Assembly: GCA_001796935.1 (NCBI GenBank)
Contig: MGNX01000052.1
Coordinates: forward strand, 8,288-13,521
Length of the DNA: 5,234 nt
Source of the DNA: Chloroflexi bacterium RBG_16_60_22
Lineage (GTDB): Bacteria > Chloroflexota > Dehalococcoidia > Dehalococcoidales > RBG-16-60-22
Direction: 5' to 3'
Shown here: one piece after another, positions 4,734 through 5,234 of the stretch
Numbering within the stretch: position 1 is the stretch's first letter
How the letters are laid out: every line of letters starts with the position of its first letter
Translations under genes and position numbers: made by a program
Notes under the pieces: generated by a model
Seen by the model: only the letters and a program-made list of their open reading frames with translations
Told to the model about the DNA's origin: nothing
Databases searched by the model: none

Positions 4734-5234
4734 CTATCCCAGCCGGACGGAGCCCAGCCGACTGTAACCGGGGCCTTCCGGGGTGAGCCGGCTGCGCATC
4801 AGGTAAACAGCGCCGACCTCCAGCGGGCCGCCGCCCTGGAAAGTGCTTTTGGCGATGAAGCCGCCGAGCTCCCGCCGCTCGTCCGGGGTGGCGCTCTCAC
4901 GGACGCGCCCCAGGGTCAGGTGAGGCGTGAAGGGCCGGGATTCCGCTTTGAATCCGAGGTGGGCCAGGCCGGACTCGATGCGCTGCTGGAGTCGGCCCAG
5001 GCTTTCCAGCTCCCCCGCCATTCCCACCCAGACAATCTGGACGCGCCGGGGGTTGGGGAAGACACCCAGCCCCGTGACCTCCAGGTGAAGGGGCCGCATT
5101 CCCGCCGCCGCTTTCTCCAGGGCCGTGGTGACGCTGCCGGTAAGTCCCGGGCTGACATTGCCCAGAAACTTGAGTGTCAGGTGGATATTTTCCGGCGCCA
5201 CCCAGCGGACCGGCGCCCGGTACCCTGCTTTGAG
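4734..5234 (-). CDS. thpR: RNA 2',3'-cyclic phosphodiesterase (2H superfamily), N-terminus cut by window edge
   Basis: The visible 166 residues are most of a ThpR/LigT-type enzyme, which opens 2',3'-cyclic phosphates at RNA ends to give 2'-phosphates in the cytoplasm. Both catalytic H-x-T-x motifs are present: HLTL at visible residues 18-21, inside the typical VRWVAPENIHLTLKFLG context, and HLTLGR at 105-110. The frame remains open through the conserved VRW to the end of the window, so the GTG at 5199-5201 is an internal valine and not the start. Family members run about 180-190 aa, so roughly 15-25 residues are missing upstream. The C-terminus (YLMRSRLTPEGPGYSRL) is typical and intact. It may continue an operon from beyond the window. 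A 162-base gap separates it from the response regulator. The older name LigT refers to the same family; the in vivo substrate is not shown by the sequence. Confidence 0.93.
   Translation of the reverse strand, partial: LKAGYRAPVRWVAPENIHLTLKFLGNVSPGLTGSVTTALEKAAAGMRPLHLEVTGLGVFPNPRRVQIVWVGMAGELESLGRLQQRIESGLAHLGFKAESRPFTPHLTLGRVRESATPDERRELGGFIAKSTFQGGGPLEVGAVYLMRSRLTPEGPGYSRLGSVRLG

Noticed and set aside
4722..4735. Stem-loop AGCCG-AAGG-CGGCT at the thpR stop codon as a terminator
   Set aside because: The stem is only 5 bp and no T-run follows on the minus strand.

Overview
The window holds nine protein-coding genes, all on the minus strand, so transcription runs from position 5234 towards 1. 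Tight spacing, GC-rich coding DNA and the gene mix (ThpR, a response regulator with an HD-GYP-like domain, a zinc-ribbon protein, ComF, long-form HPF, a small membrane-protein cluster, Ogt) point to a free-living bacterium. My best guess is Chloroflexota, possibly Dehalococcoidia or a relative. That rests on general resemblance, not on a marker gene. I see no rRNA, tRNA, CRISPR array, transposase or phage gene.

Layout in transcription order. (1) 5234-4734: thpR, an RNA 2',3'-cyclic phosphodiesterase of the 2H superfamily, missing its N-terminus at the window edge. (2) 4733-4572: a leader with a possible promoter and a perfect 12-bp palindrome. (3) 4571-3531: a receiver plus HD-GYP-type response regulator whose metal ligands are kept but whose GYP loop is changed; a strong intrinsic terminator follows at 3457-3493. 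(4) 3442-3360: an intergenic inverted-repeat element, then a convincing sigma70-type promoter at 3320-3291. (5) 3248-1709: a likely operon of a 70-aa zinc-ribbon protein, a ComF-family phosphoribosyltransferase and long-form HPF, with gaps of 29 and 26 bases. (6) 1695-1622: a second inverted-repeat element just after hpf, followed by a promoter with overlapping palindromes at 1598-1560. (7) 1522-33: a second likely operon of a 171-aa membrane-anchored beta-rich protein, a 58-aa two-helix membrane protein, an 83-aa three-helix membrane protein and Ogt-type O6-alkylguanine-DNA alkyltransferase, with gaps of 17, 3 and 21 bases.

Most of the content is housekeeping or stress biology: RNA end processing, ribosome hibernation, signalling and alkylation repair. 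The parts least explained by known families are the three-gene membrane cluster co-directional with ogt, the altered GYP motif, and two intergenic repeats of different sequence but the same folding plan. I found no convincing new defence or mobile system.
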